A stretch of 64,000 nt of DNA from Burkholderia sp. WAC0059 (GCF_002870125.1 NZ_PNEO01000004.1:186001-250000); one strand, 5' to 3'; shown: positions 25,098 through 33,662, numbered from the stretch's first letter. Notes: generated by a model from the sequence alone, not told the origin. Program-made: numbers and translations.

Positions 25098-25669
25098 TGC
25101 TGCGTTTGCTGCGCTTCCTGCGTTCGCTCCTCGCCAGCCGCCGGGGCACGGCGGCGACAGAGTTCGCGATTCTCATGCCGGTCATGGCGACGATCCTGTT
25201 CGCCGTATTCGAGCTTTCCCAGATCGTGCGCGCACAGATGAAGCTCGAAAATGCGGCGCAATCGATCGCCGACCTCGTGTCGCAACAAATCGACGGCGTG
25301 ACGGGCGGCACGAACGGCTCGCTCGGCAACTTCTGCAAGGCCGGCGCGCTGATGATGACGCCGTTCTCCGTCGGCGCCGACTCGGCCTCGTTCACGATCG
25401 CGGTGGCGAGCGTGACGAACCAGGGCGGCGCCGCCCAGGACTGGCAAAGCGACGATTCGTGCGGTTCGAACGCGACCGCGATCTCGTCGGTTTCGCTCGC
25501 ACGCGGCCTCGTGCCGTCCGCCGGCGACAGCGTCATCGTCGTGCAGGCATCCTATCTTTACAACTCGCCGATCCAGTATCTGTTCCCGGGGCTTTTCACG
25601 CTGACCCACGTCGCGTTCGCGCGGCCGCGCGGCAACGCCGCGATCGCGTGTACGGCTTCGTGCTCGTGA
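25097..25669 (+). CDS. tadF: TadF pseudopilin (locus 2)
   Basis: A 190-residue TadE-like protein. A short basic leader ending SRRG is followed by TAATEFAILMPVMATILFAVFELSQ and KLENAAQSIADLVSQQI, the TadE/TadF pattern. The C-terminal domain has four Cys residues. It is presumably a minor pseudopilin processed by TadV together with TadE. It starts inside the tadE stop (TGATG). Confidence 0.88.
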   Translation: MLRLLRFLRSLLASRRGTAATEFAILMPVMATILFAVFELSQIVRAQMKLENAAQSIADLVSQQIDGVTGGTNGSLGNFCKAGALMMTPFSVGADSASFTIAVASVTNQGGAAQDWQSDDSCGSNATAISSVSLARGLVPSAGDSVIVVQASYLYNSPIQYLFPGLFTLTHVAFARPRGNAAIACTASCS

Positions 25670-25679
25670 GGCCATTGCC

Positions 25680-27230
25680 ATGCCGATTCCAGACAAAACG
25701 CGCGCGGGCCTGATGCTTCGCCCGAAATCGAAGGAGCGCGGCGTCTCCAGCATCATGCTGCTGATCCTGCTGATTCCGATCATCCTGATCGTCGGCATCT
25801 CGGTCGATTTCGCGCGCATGGTCCAGTTCCGCTCCGACCTGCAGAACGCCGTGGACGAAGCCGCCCTCGCGGGCGCCGTGGTCTTCGACGACCAGACCCA
25901 GGCCGACAACGCGCAAAGCGTCGCCCAGAACTACTTCAATCACGCGATCCTGCCGTCCAGCCTGTCGGTTGCCTCGTCGAAAGTGACGACCGACACGAAC
26001 GGCACCATCAACCCGAATCTTGGCGGAGCGGCAGCCCACACCGTCACGGTGAGCGCGACCGCCCATGCCTCGACGACGCTGATGTCCCTGTTCCTTCCGG
26101 GCGCCCAGACCATCAGCGCACAGGGCACGGCCGGCAATCCGATCGTCTCGGCGACGCCGGTCGTCACCCAGGTCAACTCGCGCGCCTGCGACGGCAACAC
26201 CGTCTATCTGTACCAGGTGCCTGTCAACGCGCAGGGCACGGCCTACGATTTCTCGAGCGTGCCGGCGTTCTCGAACAGCAGCTACGACGAGATCGGCACC
26301 AGCTACACGCCGGGCACCCCGCAATACCCGACGCAATCCGGCCAGGGCGTGCCCTCGTTCGCGGCCACGCAGCCGTTCGGCGTGATGCTGCGCAACGATA
26401 CCAACGGCAACGTCGGCAATCCGACCTGCTCCGTGTCGGTGAACGGCGCGAACTCTTACGGCGCGCCGAACGGCGGCAGCCAGACGTTCTACTCGTCGCT
26501 GCTCCAGAACGGCGAATCGCCGAGCGAGGATTCGAACTACGGCTACCAGGTTGCGGTTACGTCCGGGACCGATTCGTCGGGCAACCCCGAGATCACGTCG
26601 GTCCAGACCACGCTGCCGCCCAGCATCCTGAACCCGCAGGGCAGCACGGCCTCGCTCAGCCAGTCGACGCTGCAATCGCTGCAGGCATCGGGATACAACA
26701 CGCTGGACACCTATCTGGGCATCAATGCGCCGGACACGGGCTACTCGAACTGCACGACGAGCACCTCGGGCAACACCACGACCTATGACTGCTCCACCCA
26801 GTACCGGACCTCGAAGAACCCGCAGACCTCGGCGACGCCGAACTGCTCGTTATACATCCAGACCGGCGTGACGCAGGACTACATCAACGGCTTGTCGGGC
26901 TCGTCTCCGCCGCCGTCCCAGGGCAACTGCTTTTCCACGACGGACGGCGGCGCGCAGTATGCCGCACCGAGCTGCGCGCAGCTCTCGGCGCTGGCCGCGG
27001 GCTCGGGTTCGTCGGCAACCGCGCCGGCGGCCGTGTTCTGGTGGGACGACGGGGGCGGGGTGGGTCCGAACGAACAGTTCTACCTGGGCGCTTACCACTG
27101 CGCGCAAATGTCGAAGGACAGTCCGGGCTACGGCGAGGACTGCCAGTTCCAGAACGCCTTCTTCGCCATCGAGTGCTCGATACCGAACGGAAGCCAGACG
27201 GGATTGATCTCGGTGGTACTGACGCAGTAG
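25680..27230 (+). CDS. tadG: TadG-like protein (locus 2)
   Basis: The 516-residue protein has a hydrophobic helix at about 20-43 in a context ending FARMVQFRSDLQNAVDEAALAGA, as in TadG N-terminal domains. A long Ser/Thr/Asn/Gln-rich extracytoplasmic region with many paired Cys follows. The composition (NTTTYDCST, SSPPPSQGN) is adhesin-like. In Tad systems TadG anchors the machine or sits on the pilus. The gene closes the operon and is convergent with the chemoreceptor gene. I see no obvious terminator in the 106-base gap. Confidence 0.85.
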   Translation: MPIPDKTRAGLMLRPKSKERGVSSIMLLILLIPIILIVGISVDFARMVQFRSDLQNAVDEAALAGAVVFDDQTQADNAQSVAQNYFNHAILPSSLSVASSKVTTDTNGTINPNLGGAAAHTVTVSATAHASTTLMSLFLPGAQTISAQGTAGNPIVSATPVVTQVNSRACDGNTVYLYQVPVNAQGTAYDFSSVPAFSNSSYDEIGTSYTPGTPQYPTQSGQGVPSFAATQPFGVMLRNDTNGNVGNPTCSVSVNGANSYGAPNGGSQTFYSSLLQNGESPSEDSNYGYQVAVTSGTDSSGNPEITSVQTTLPPSILNPQGSTASLSQSTLQSLQASGYNTLDTYLGINAPDTGYSNCTTSTSGNTTTYDCSTQYRTSKNPQTSATPNCSLYIQTGVTQDYINGLSGSSPPPSQGNCFSTTDGGAQYAAPSCAQLSALAAGSGSSATAPAAVFWWDDGGGVGPNEQFYLGAYHCAQMSKDSPGYGEDCQFQNAFFAIECSIPNGSQTGLISVVLTQ

Positions 27231-27336
27231 ACGGCAGGGCCTGGGCCCGGAAACGCGGCATGCCGGATAAGCCGTCGACCGCGAGCCGGGGTCCGGCGGC
27301 ACGGCTGCAAAACCCGCCGCCCCCGGCCGACGCCTG

Positions 27337-28974
27337 TCAGGAAGCGGCGATCAGCGCGACAGGCGGCGTCTCGCGATGGGCCGCCGCGGCGCGCGCGCCG
27401 GACGGAAGGCTTGCCGCCTCGCCCAGCACCGCGCGCGAAATCTGGAAGCCGGCCACGGCCTCCTTGAGCTGCCGCGTCTGTTGATGCAGCGACGCGGCCG
27501 CGGCGGCGGCCTCCTCGACGAGCGCCGCATTCTGCTGGGTCATCTGGTCCATCTGCGCGACGGCCTGGTTCACCTGCTCGATGCCCGTGCTCTGCTCGCG
27601 CGACGAACCGCTGATGTCGGCGATCATCTGCGTGAGCTTCGAGATCGATTCCGACACGCCGCGCATCGCCTCGCCCGCGTGTTCGACGCGCTCCGCGCCG
27701 CCCCGGATCTGGCCGACCGAATCGTCGATCAGCGTCTTGATCTCCCTGGCCGACTGCGCGCTGCGCTGCGCGAGCGCACGCACCTCGGAGGCGACCACCG
27801 CGAAGCCGCGGCCGTGCTCGCCCGCGCGCGCCGCCTCGACGGCCGCGTTGAGCGCGAGGATGTTGGTCTGGAACGCGATGCCGTCGATCACGCCGATGAT
27901 CTCCGCGATTTTCCCCGAGCTTTCGGCAATGGCGTGCATGCGCTCCACGACGTCGTTCACGACGGAGTTGCCGCGCGAAGTCGCGTCGAGCGCGCCCGTC
28001 GCGAGCGCGTTCGCCTCGCCCGCGTGCTCGGCGTTGCGGCGCACGGCGCCCGTCAGCTCGCCCATGCTCGCCGTGGTCTGTTCGAGCGAGGCGGCCTGGC
28101 TTTCGGTGCGCGCCGAGAGGTCGGCGTTGCCGGTCGCGATCTCGTCGGCGCCGAGGTGGATCGAATCGGCGGCCTCGCGCACCGTCTGCACGGTGCGCGC
28201 GACGCTCGTCTGCATCATGGCGAGCCCGTGCAGCAGCCGGCCGATCTCGTTCTGGCCGTGGGCGACGACGGGTTCGTCGAGATGCCCGCGCGCGATGCGC
28301 TCGAAGTGGCGGCCCGCTTCTTCGAGCGGCGCCACGACGCCGCGCCGCAGCGCGGCGTACACGCCGACGGTCAGCGCGACGAGCACGACGAGAATCGCAA
28401 TGCCCACGCTGCGGAAAAGCGCGAGACGCGTGTCGATCGAATCGAGCGAGGCGCGCGTCGCCGCCGAGCTGAACTGCACGAACGCCTGCAGCTCGCCGAG
28501 ATAGGCGTCCTGGAACGACTGCGTCGGCTGGTCGAGGAACGCCTGGATGTTGCCCGCGTCGAGGTATTGCGCAAGCTCGGTCAGCGCCTCGTGCAGCGCG
28601 TGATAGCGCTGCGCCACGGCGTCGGTGTGCGTGCGGTTTTCGCTATTGATCTGCGCCGTGTTCGCGAACACGGCGAACGACTGTTCGGCGAGCTGCAACT
28701 GCGCGCGCGCGTGATTGACGATGTCGGCCGGTTCGCTGCCGCCGCGCACCATCCGCGTGCCGGCGCGCGAAAGGTTGATGCGCGCGTCCATCAATTCCTG
28801 CGTCGTCAGGTTGATCGCATTCTCCTGCTTCAACGCGACGTTAGAGAGATCGCCGACGTCGTCGTGCGAACGCGCCAGCGACCAGAAACCCAACCCCTCG
28901 GTCACGAGCTGCAACACGCAGAACGCTGCGAGAACACACAACATGCCGGAAGCAATCTTGATCTTGCTGAACAT
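27337..28974 (-). CDS. Methyl-accepting chemotaxis protein
   Basis: This 545-residue receptor has a membrane helix (about 7-27), a periplasmic four-helix-bundle ligand domain of the TarH type (about 28-188), and a second helix (190-210). HAMP follows, then a cytoplasmic signalling domain with the tip motif IDGIAFQTNILALNAAVEA and GRGFAVVASEVRALAQR. No C-terminal NWETF-type pentapeptide is present. It senses an unknown ligand and signals through CheA. The start was set at MFSKIKIAS, which has AGGTG upstream; a longer frame adds 17 residues. It is convergent with the second tad operon. Confidence 0.93.
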   Translation of the reverse strand: MFSKIKIASGMLCVLAAFCVLQLVTEGLGFWSLARSHDDVGDLSNVALKQENAINLTTQELMDARINLSRAGTRMVRGGSEPADIVNHARAQLQLAEQSFAVFANTAQINSENRTHTDAVAQRYHALHEALTELAQYLDAGNIQAFLDQPTQSFQDAYLGELQAFVQFSSAATRASLDSIDTRLALFRSVGIAILVVLVALTVGVYAALRRGVVAPLEEAGRHFERIARGHLDEPVVAHGQNEIGRLLHGLAMMQTSVARTVQTVREAADSIHLGADEIATGNADLSARTESQAASLEQTTASMGELTGAVRRNAEHAGEANALATGALDATSRGNSVVNDVVERMHAIAESSGKIAEIIGVIDGIAFQTNILALNAAVEAARAGEHGRGFAVVASEVRALAQRSAQSAREIKTLIDDSVGQIRGGAERVEHAGEAMRGVSESISKLTQMIADISGSSREQSTGIEQVNQAVAQMDQMTQQNAALVEEAAAAAASLHQQTRQLKEAVAGFQISRAVLGEAASLPSGARAAAAHRETPPVALIAAS

Positions 28975-29306
28975 CGTGGACACCTGATGGGCTGGATTGA
29001 AGGGAGCAATCTGGCAAACAGCCATGTCAGGGTTAACGGTTTGGCGGCTTCGGCGCTTGAGTCGGCTCGGGACTGCGACGGCCTCCCGGGACCGACGTTT
29101 GACGGCCTGCCGGCCGGCGGATTTCGCGCGAAGCGCGTCTAACCGATTGTTCCTTTTGAAGTGATTCGGAAGCAGCCAGATCGGGGCGCGACGAATCGAG
29201 ACCGGACACTAATAAAGTCGCGCGCGGTTCATCAAAACGACACTCGCCCTTCCGCCGGATCGAGGCGCGCGACGGCCGAACTTCCGAAAAAGCGGAAACC
29301 GCGACG
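28975..29306. other. 332-bp gap before the chemoreceptor gene
   Basis: It must hold the chemoreceptor promoter and the 3' end of the lysE-type transcript. I see no clear sigma-70 or sigma-28 promoter, no strong terminator and no coding frame worth calling. Confidence 0.5.
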
Positions 29307-29945
29307 TCAGCCGCGCACGCTCCAGTGCCAGGCTTCGAGACCCATCTTCGCGGCCAGCACGAGGAGCATCGCGCCCATCACCGCGCGCTGGACGAGCAGC
29401 CAGCGCGGACGCCTCGCGAGGAATCCCGCGACGCTGCCCGAGGACACGGCCACGAGCGCGTTGACCGAGAGAAACGCGCCGCAAAGCGAGGCGCCCAGCA
29501 CCAGCGACTGCCTGAGCACGTTGCCGGCGCGATAGTCGATGAACTGCGGCAGCAGCGACAGGAAGATCATGGCGAGCTTCGGGTTCAGGAGGCTCGTCGC
29601 CGCGCCCATCGCGAACAGCCGGCGCGGCCGCTCGGCCCGCACTTCGCCGATCTGCAGCGGCGAACGTCCCCCGGGCCTCAACGCCTGCCAGGCCAGATAG
29701 AACAGATAGAGCGCGCCGCCGGCCGCGAGAACGCGGCCCGCGTCCGGCACGCCAAGAAACAGCGCCGTGATCCCGAACGCCGCGCCGAACATGTAGAACA
29801 GGTAGCCGAGCATCACGCCCGCGAGCGACGTCAGCCCTGCCCTCGGCCCCTGCGCGACCGAGCGCGACATCACGTAGACCATGTTGGGCCCCGGCGTGAC
29901 GGCCAGCATGCTGCCCACGGTCACGAATTCGTAAATCGTCCCCAT
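29307..29945 (-). CDS. LysE/RhtB-family amino acid exporter
   Basis: The 212-residue protein has about six membrane helices. Its N-terminal pattern (TVGSMLAVTPGPNMVYVMSRSVAQG) is the LysE/RhtB signature, and TSLLNPKLAMIFLSLLPQF is the second conserved block. Such exporters release amino acids or homoserine lactone-like compounds. The start at MGTIYEF follows the purine run AGAGGGAAGGG; an ATG 24 bases earlier is possible. It is divergent from a LysR regulator, which probably controls it. Confidence 0.9.
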   Translation of the reverse strand: MGTIYEFVTVGSMLAVTPGPNMVYVMSRSVAQGPRAGLTSLAGVMLGYLFYMFGAAFGITALFLGVPDAGRVLAAGGALYLFYLAWQALRPGGRSPLQIGEVRAERPRRLFAMGAATSLLNPKLAMIFLSLLPQFIDYRAGNVLRQSLVLGASLCGAFLSVNALVAVSSGSVAGFLARRPRWLLVQRAVMGAMLLVLAAKMGLEAWHWSVRG

Positions 29946-30038
29946 CCCTTCCCTCTGCCGCGGCTCCATCGTCGATCACGGTGAACAGTATCGGATTGCG
30001 CGACAGCGTCGTAAAACGGATTAAACTGAACCAATTAA

Positions 30039-30051
30039 TCAGATTTTCTGA
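30039..30051 (+). promoter_or_regulatory. LysR-type T-N11-A box overlapping the regulator's translation start
   Basis: TCAGATTTTCTGA is a perfect dyad of TCAGA and TCTGA around TTT. It has exactly the T-N11-A form bound by LysR-type regulators. It ends 5 bases before the ATG of the lysR gene, where a ribosome binding site would be, so binding there would repress the regulator itself and could also act on the divergent exporter. Confidence 0.55.
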
Positions 30052-30056
30052 CGAAT

Positions 30057-30908
30057 ATGAAAAAGCTCGATCTCGACGTGCTGGAGATGGTCGTCGCGGT
30101 GGCCGACGCCGGTTCGTTCGCCGGCGCCGCCGAATCCGTGCACCGCTCCCCCTCGGCGGTGAGCATGCAGATCCGGTCGCTCGAAGCGTCGCTCGGCAAG
30201 CCGCTCTTCACGCGCGACACGCGCAACGTCGCGCTGACCCCGGACGGCCGGACGCTCGTCGATTACGGCCGCCGCATGCTGGCGATCCGCGAGGAGGCCT
30301 GGGCCTCGGTGGTCCGCCCCGAGATTCGCGGACGCGTCACGATCGGCGTGCCCGACGATTACGCCTCGTCGCTGCTGCCGGCCGTGCTGCGCAAATTCGC
30401 GGTCGCCCATCCGCGCGTGGAAATCCGCGTCATCGGGCTGCCGAGCGGCGCCCTCGTCCCGCTGCTCAAGGACAACACGCTCGACCTCGCCTGCATCACG
30501 AAAATCCGCGGCGTCACGGGCGAATTCATCCGGTTCGAGCCGGCGGTCTGGGCGGCCGCGCGCGGCAACCAGCAGGTGTGGAAGGAGCGTCCGTTGCCGA
30601 TCGCCGTCTTCGAGCCGGGCAGCACGGTCCGCTCCTACGCGATCGCCGCGCTGCAGCGGGCCGGCATCAAATACCGGATGTCGTATGAAAGCCCGAGCCT
30701 GCTCGGCGTCGTCAGCATGGTCGAAGCCGGGCTCGCCGTCACGCCGCTCGCGCGCTGCAGCGTACCGAAGCATCTCGCCGAACTCGGGGAGGCCGAAGGC
30801 CTGCCGCCGCTGGCGGCGCTCGAAGTCGTGCTCGCCCGTAGCGCGCGGTCCGCGCGGCCGCCTTGCGAGTTTCTGGCGGAGCAGATGCTGGCGGAGCTTA
30901 GGGCGTGA
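30057..30908 (+). CDS. LysR-family transcriptional regulator
   Basis: This 283-residue protein has an N-terminal winged helix-turn-helix (SFAGAAESVHRSPSAVSMQIRSLE, about 20-43) and a substrate-binding domain (about 90-275). Residues RGRVTIGVPDDYASSLLP start the effector domain. It is divergent from the lysE-type gene, the usual arrangement of a LysR regulator and its target. No clear ribosome binding site precedes the ATG, since the T-N11-A dyad fills that place. The effector is unknown. Confidence 0.92.
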   Translation: MKKLDLDVLEMVVAVADAGSFAGAAESVHRSPSAVSMQIRSLEASLGKPLFTRDTRNVALTPDGRTLVDYGRRMLAIREEAWASVVRPEIRGRVTIGVPDDYASSLLPAVLRKFAVAHPRVEIRVIGLPSGALVPLLKDNTLDLACITKIRGVTGEFIRFEPAVWAAARGNQQVWKERPLPIAVFEPGSTVRSYAIAALQRAGIKYRMSYESPSLLGVVSMVEAGLAVTPLARCSVPKHLAELGEAEGLPPLAALEVVLARSARSARPPCEFLAEQMLAELRA

Positions 30909-31669
30909 GGGTGTTTCCAGTCGCACCCGACGCAAAGTCGGGAACGGCGAATTAGAAGCGGCCCGGTACAAAAACAAAAAGAAAAGCCAAACAAGGACTT
31001 CCATTTTTCATTTTGGTCCGGTTCAATTTTAAAAATTCCAGCAATCAAATCATAGGCTACATATTGAACCCCTATGAATCCCAGCGAATCAACCAGGAGC
31101 CTTATCGGAATCAAGTCATCAGGAGATGCCATTCATCTCCACATCGAGGGAAACGAATGCTCTCTTTATGCAGGGAAAATAATGATTGCCTTGCCAGTTA
31201 ATTCGCAACCTCGAAACAATACGAAAGAACGGGCCGCCACATGATTCTAAAATGATTTTCGGTAGAATTAGCGCCCGAGGAGCAGGCCGTCCCTCGTAAG
31301 TAGCTACAAGGCGGCTCTGATAAGTAATGGCGATATTCGCCGTTGCCACAGAAATATGACAACCCTCCCTAAGGGTTCTTCGTTCTCTGTACGTCTCGCT
31401 CCTCGCCAACAATAAATCTATGCGGCGAGTCCGGGGAAATGACTCTTGATGAAATCTGGCCCACTTAGTTGACGTCGCGAAACCGCTCCGGTCAATTTCG
31501 CAGTGGCCCGCGGGTACGTCATTGTCCAGACATTCGTACTCTGTGACTTTACCTGCGACCCATCGCGACTACGGCTCTATCGGTCGGTCGTCATGGTGGT
31601 CATGTCCCTCCTGTCGCGCTATCCGGGCACTACATTGATTACCGTTATTTCGTAAAGAAAAGGAGAAAA
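30909..31669. other. 761-bp AT-rich region, possibly acquired or degenerate
   Basis: Base composition drops sharply compared with both sides, especially from 30965 to 31270. No clear gene is present. Several short open frames occur, of which one (31074-31244) reads somewhat like protein. The last part carries AAAGGAG, the ribosome binding site of the next gene. It may be a remnant of insertion or a lost gene. Confidence 0.6.
31074..31244 (+). CDS. Possible small protein of 56 residues, weak
   Basis: The frame encodes MNPSESTRSLIGIKSSGD and continues with IHLHIEGNECSLYAGKIMIALP, an alternation of polar and hydrophobic residues that looks more protein-like than the overlapping frames. No ribosome binding site is seen, and a stop lies just 3 codons before the ATG. 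I recognise no family. It may be a real small gene, a fragment of a lost gene or chance. Confidence 0.2.
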   Translation: MNPSESTRSLIGIKSSGDAIHLHIEGNECSLYAGKIMIALPVNSQPRNNTKERAAT

Positions 31670-32344
31670 ATGAATCTGCCGAAGACATACGGGGTTATTC
31701 TCGCGGCCGCCATCGCGGCACTGGGCGGATGCGCGACCGAGTCGTCGCACTCTCTGCCCGTACCGCCGGTCGCCAGTGCCCAGATTCCGGCCACGGGCAA
31801 GCCGGTCGCGATTGCGGTGGGCAAGTTCGACAACCGGTCGAGCTACATGCGCGGCATCTTTTCCGACAATGTCGATCGCCTCGGCGGCCAGGCGAAGACG
31901 ATCCTCATCACGGCGCTTCAGCAAAGCGGGCGCTTCAACGTCCTCGATCGCGACAACCTCGACGAAATCCGCCAGGAAGCGGGTTTCCTGAAGCAGGCAC
32001 CGGCAATCAAGGGCGCGCACTACGTCATTACCGGGGACGTGACCGAGTTTGGGCGCAAGGAGGTGGGGGACCAGGAGCTGTTCGGCATCCTCGGCCAGGG
32101 CAAGGCCCAGGTCGCGTATGCGAAGGTGAGCCTCAACGTAGTGGATACCTCGACATCGGAAGTCGTGGCATCGAGCGAGGGAGCCGGCGAATTCAGTCTG
32201 TCGAATCGCGAAGTCATCGGCTTCGGTGGCACGGCCAGCTATGACTCGACGCTGAACGGCAAGGTGCTGGACCTCGCTATCCAGGAGGCCGTCAACCACC
32301 TGGTAGCACAGGTGGATGCGGGCGCGCTCAAGGCAACCCGGTAA
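31670..32344 (+). CDS. CsgG/HfaB-family lipoprotein
   Basis: The 224-residue protein has a signal peptide with lipobox LGGC (Cys 21). The mature part carries the CsgG pattern: IAVGKFDNRS, an ITALQQSGRFNVLDRDNLDEIRQE segment near 77-101, and the ending VLDLAIQEAVNHLV. CsgG forms the curli export pore and HfaB the holdfast pore. This one is shorter, with no curli subunit nearby, so curli export is unlikely. A strong AAAGGAG precedes the ATG. It is first in a three-lipoprotein cassette. Confidence 0.87.
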   Translation: MNLPKTYGVILAAAIAALGGCATESSHSLPVPPVASAQIPATGKPVAIAVGKFDNRSSYMRGIFSDNVDRLGGQAKTILITALQQSGRFNVLDRDNLDEIRQEAGFLKQAPAIKGAHYVITGDVTEFGRKEVGDQELFGILGQGKAQVAYAKVSLNVVDTSTSEVVASSEGAGEFSLSNREVIGFGGTASYDSTLNGKVLDLAIQEAVNHLVAQVDAGALKATR

Positions 32345-32410
32345 CGGAGAACGCCCCGGTCCATCCACGATTCAACGGTATCCGAAGCAGACACACTCAA
32401 AACTTTTACG

Positions 32411-32779
32411 ATGAACTACAACAGCACGATACGGGGAATCTGCCTGCCGGTAACGGCGGCAGCGATGCTTCTTACGGGATGCGCAGCGAACAGCCCGCCG
32501 CCGATTTACCAATGGACCGGCTACCAGCCGGCTGTCTACGACTACCTCAATGGTGCAAAGGCGCCGCAGGAGCAGATCGACGCGCTCGAAAAAGCGCTTC
32601 AGGAAATTCGCGCCAGCGGCCACACGCCGCCGCCCGGCTTCCATGCGCAACTGGGCATGCTGTACGCGAGCGTCGGCAACGAAACACAGGCCATGCAGGA
32701 GTTCGAGGTCGAAAAGGAGCTGTTTCCGGAGTCCGCGACCTATATGGATTTCCTGATGAAGAAACCCAAACAGCCCTGA
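32411..32779 (+). CDS. DUF4810 lipoprotein
   Basis: A 122-residue protein with lipobox LLTGC (Cys 24). The short domain begins IYQWTGYQPAVYDYL and then has two TPR-like helices (APQEQIDALEKALQEI, LGMLYASVGNETQAMQEF), fitting the DUF4810 family. It lies 66 bases behind the CsgG-like gene and 10 before the DUF799 gene. The three are always found together in the genomes I recall, so they probably form one outer-membrane complex. The biochemical role is not known. Confidence 0.85.
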   Translation: MNYNSTIRGICLPVTAAAMLLTGCAANSPPPIYQWTGYQPAVYDYLNGAKAPQEQIDALEKALQEIRASGHTPPPGFHAQLGMLYASVGNETQAMQEFEVEKELFPESATYMDFLMKKPKQP

Positions 32780-32789
32780 GCGAGCCGCC

Positions 32790-33455
32790 ATGTCAAAGTT
32801 CCTTTCCTTCAAGCTCTGGCTTGCCCTGTCGACTCTCGCCCTGCTGGCTGCGTGCGCGCAACCCGTCAGGCATGTTGACTACACCGCGTTCAAGAACAGC
32901 CGGCCGCGCTCGATCCTGGTGTTGCCGCCGACGAACGAAACCACCGACGTCAACGCAACGAACAGCATGCTTTCACAGATGACCATGCCGCTTGCCGAAT
33001 CCGGCTACTACGTGGTGCCGGTGGCGGTGATGGACGAGACGTTCAAGCAAAACGGCCTGACGACGGCGGCCGACATCCAGGCGACGTCACCAGCGAAGCT
33101 GCGCGAAATCTTCGGCGCCGACGCAGCGCTGTACGCCAAAGTCACCCAGTACGGCACGGTGTACCACATAGTCGACAGCGCAACCGTGGTCACGGCATCC
33201 GCAAAGCTCATAGACCTCAAGACGGGCGACATACTGTGGCAGGGCAGCGCGAGTGCAAACAGCAACGAGGGCAACAATAGCTCTGGCGGCGGACTGATCG
33301 GCATGCTGATAATCGCAGCCGTCAAGCAAATTGCGAACTCGCTGACCGACAAAAGCCACGATATTGCCGCGGTGACAAGCTATCGCCTGCTGCACGCGGG
33401 ACCGCCGAACGGGCTCCTGTATGGGCCGCGATCGCCGAAGTACGGCACCGACTGA
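32790..33455 (+). CDS. DUF799 (GNA1162-like) lipoprotein
   Basis: The 221-residue lipoprotein has lipobox LLAAC (Cys 22). The body matches the DUF799 pattern: RPRSILVLPPTNETTDVNA, the central ESGYYVVPVAVMDETFKQNG, and LIDLKTGDILWQGSA. The Neisseria homologue GNA1162 is a surface-associated lipoprotein studied as a vaccine antigen. The C-terminal hydrophobic stretch GGGLIGMLIIAAVKQIA could touch the membrane. It is the last gene of the cassette and convergent with ssb. Confidence 0.87.
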   Translation: MSKFLSFKLWLALSTLALLAACAQPVRHVDYTAFKNSRPRSILVLPPTNETTDVNATNSMLSQMTMPLAESGYYVVPVAVMDETFKQNGLTTAADIQATSPAKLREIFGADAALYAKVTQYGTVYHIVDSATVVTASAKLIDLKTGDILWQGSASANSNEGNNSSGGGLIGMLIIAAVKQIANSLTDKSHDIAAVTSYRLLHAGPPNGLLYGPRSPKYGTD

Positions 33456-33584
33456 CCGCTCCGGCAAAAAAAGCATCGATCACAAGGGAGGAACGCGGCG
33501 CCGGCTCCAGATCGTCTGGGCTGGCGCAACTCCCGACCGACGCGTTATGTTCCGCTGGCACGTCATGCCGGTCGAAAAAGAAGA

Positions 33585-33633
33585 GCCCCGGTTCTCTCTT
33601 TCAAGCCTTTGGCTTGAAAGAGAGAACCGGGGC
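33585..33633 (-). terminator. Perfect 23-bp hairpin terminator between DUF799 and ssb
   Basis: The two 23-base arms are perfectly complementary around TTT, beginning GCCCCGGTTCTCTC and ending GAGAGAACCGGGGC. On the minus strand the stem is followed by TCTTCTTTTTC, so it ends the ssb transcript. On the plus strand no T run follows, but the stem may still stop or protect the lipoprotein mRNA. The stem is much longer than most intrinsic terminators. Confidence 0.8.
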
Positions 33634-33662
33634 ATGCTTTATACGTGACCCCGATATTCCGG

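Noticed and set aside
29026..29160. Sigma-28 (flagellar) promoter before the chemoreceptor gene
   Set aside because: TCAA...GCCGTCG has roughly the right spacing but the -10 match to GCCGATAA is too poor.
31119..31412. Minus-strand open frame of 97 codons in the AT-rich island
   Set aside because: No ribosome binding site, no recognisable pattern, and it overlaps the better looking 56-residue frame.
31670..33455. Curli (csg) operon
   Set aside because: Only a CsgG-family protein is present, and no CsgA/B repeats, CsgE or CsgF are nearby. The partners are DUF4810 and DUF799.
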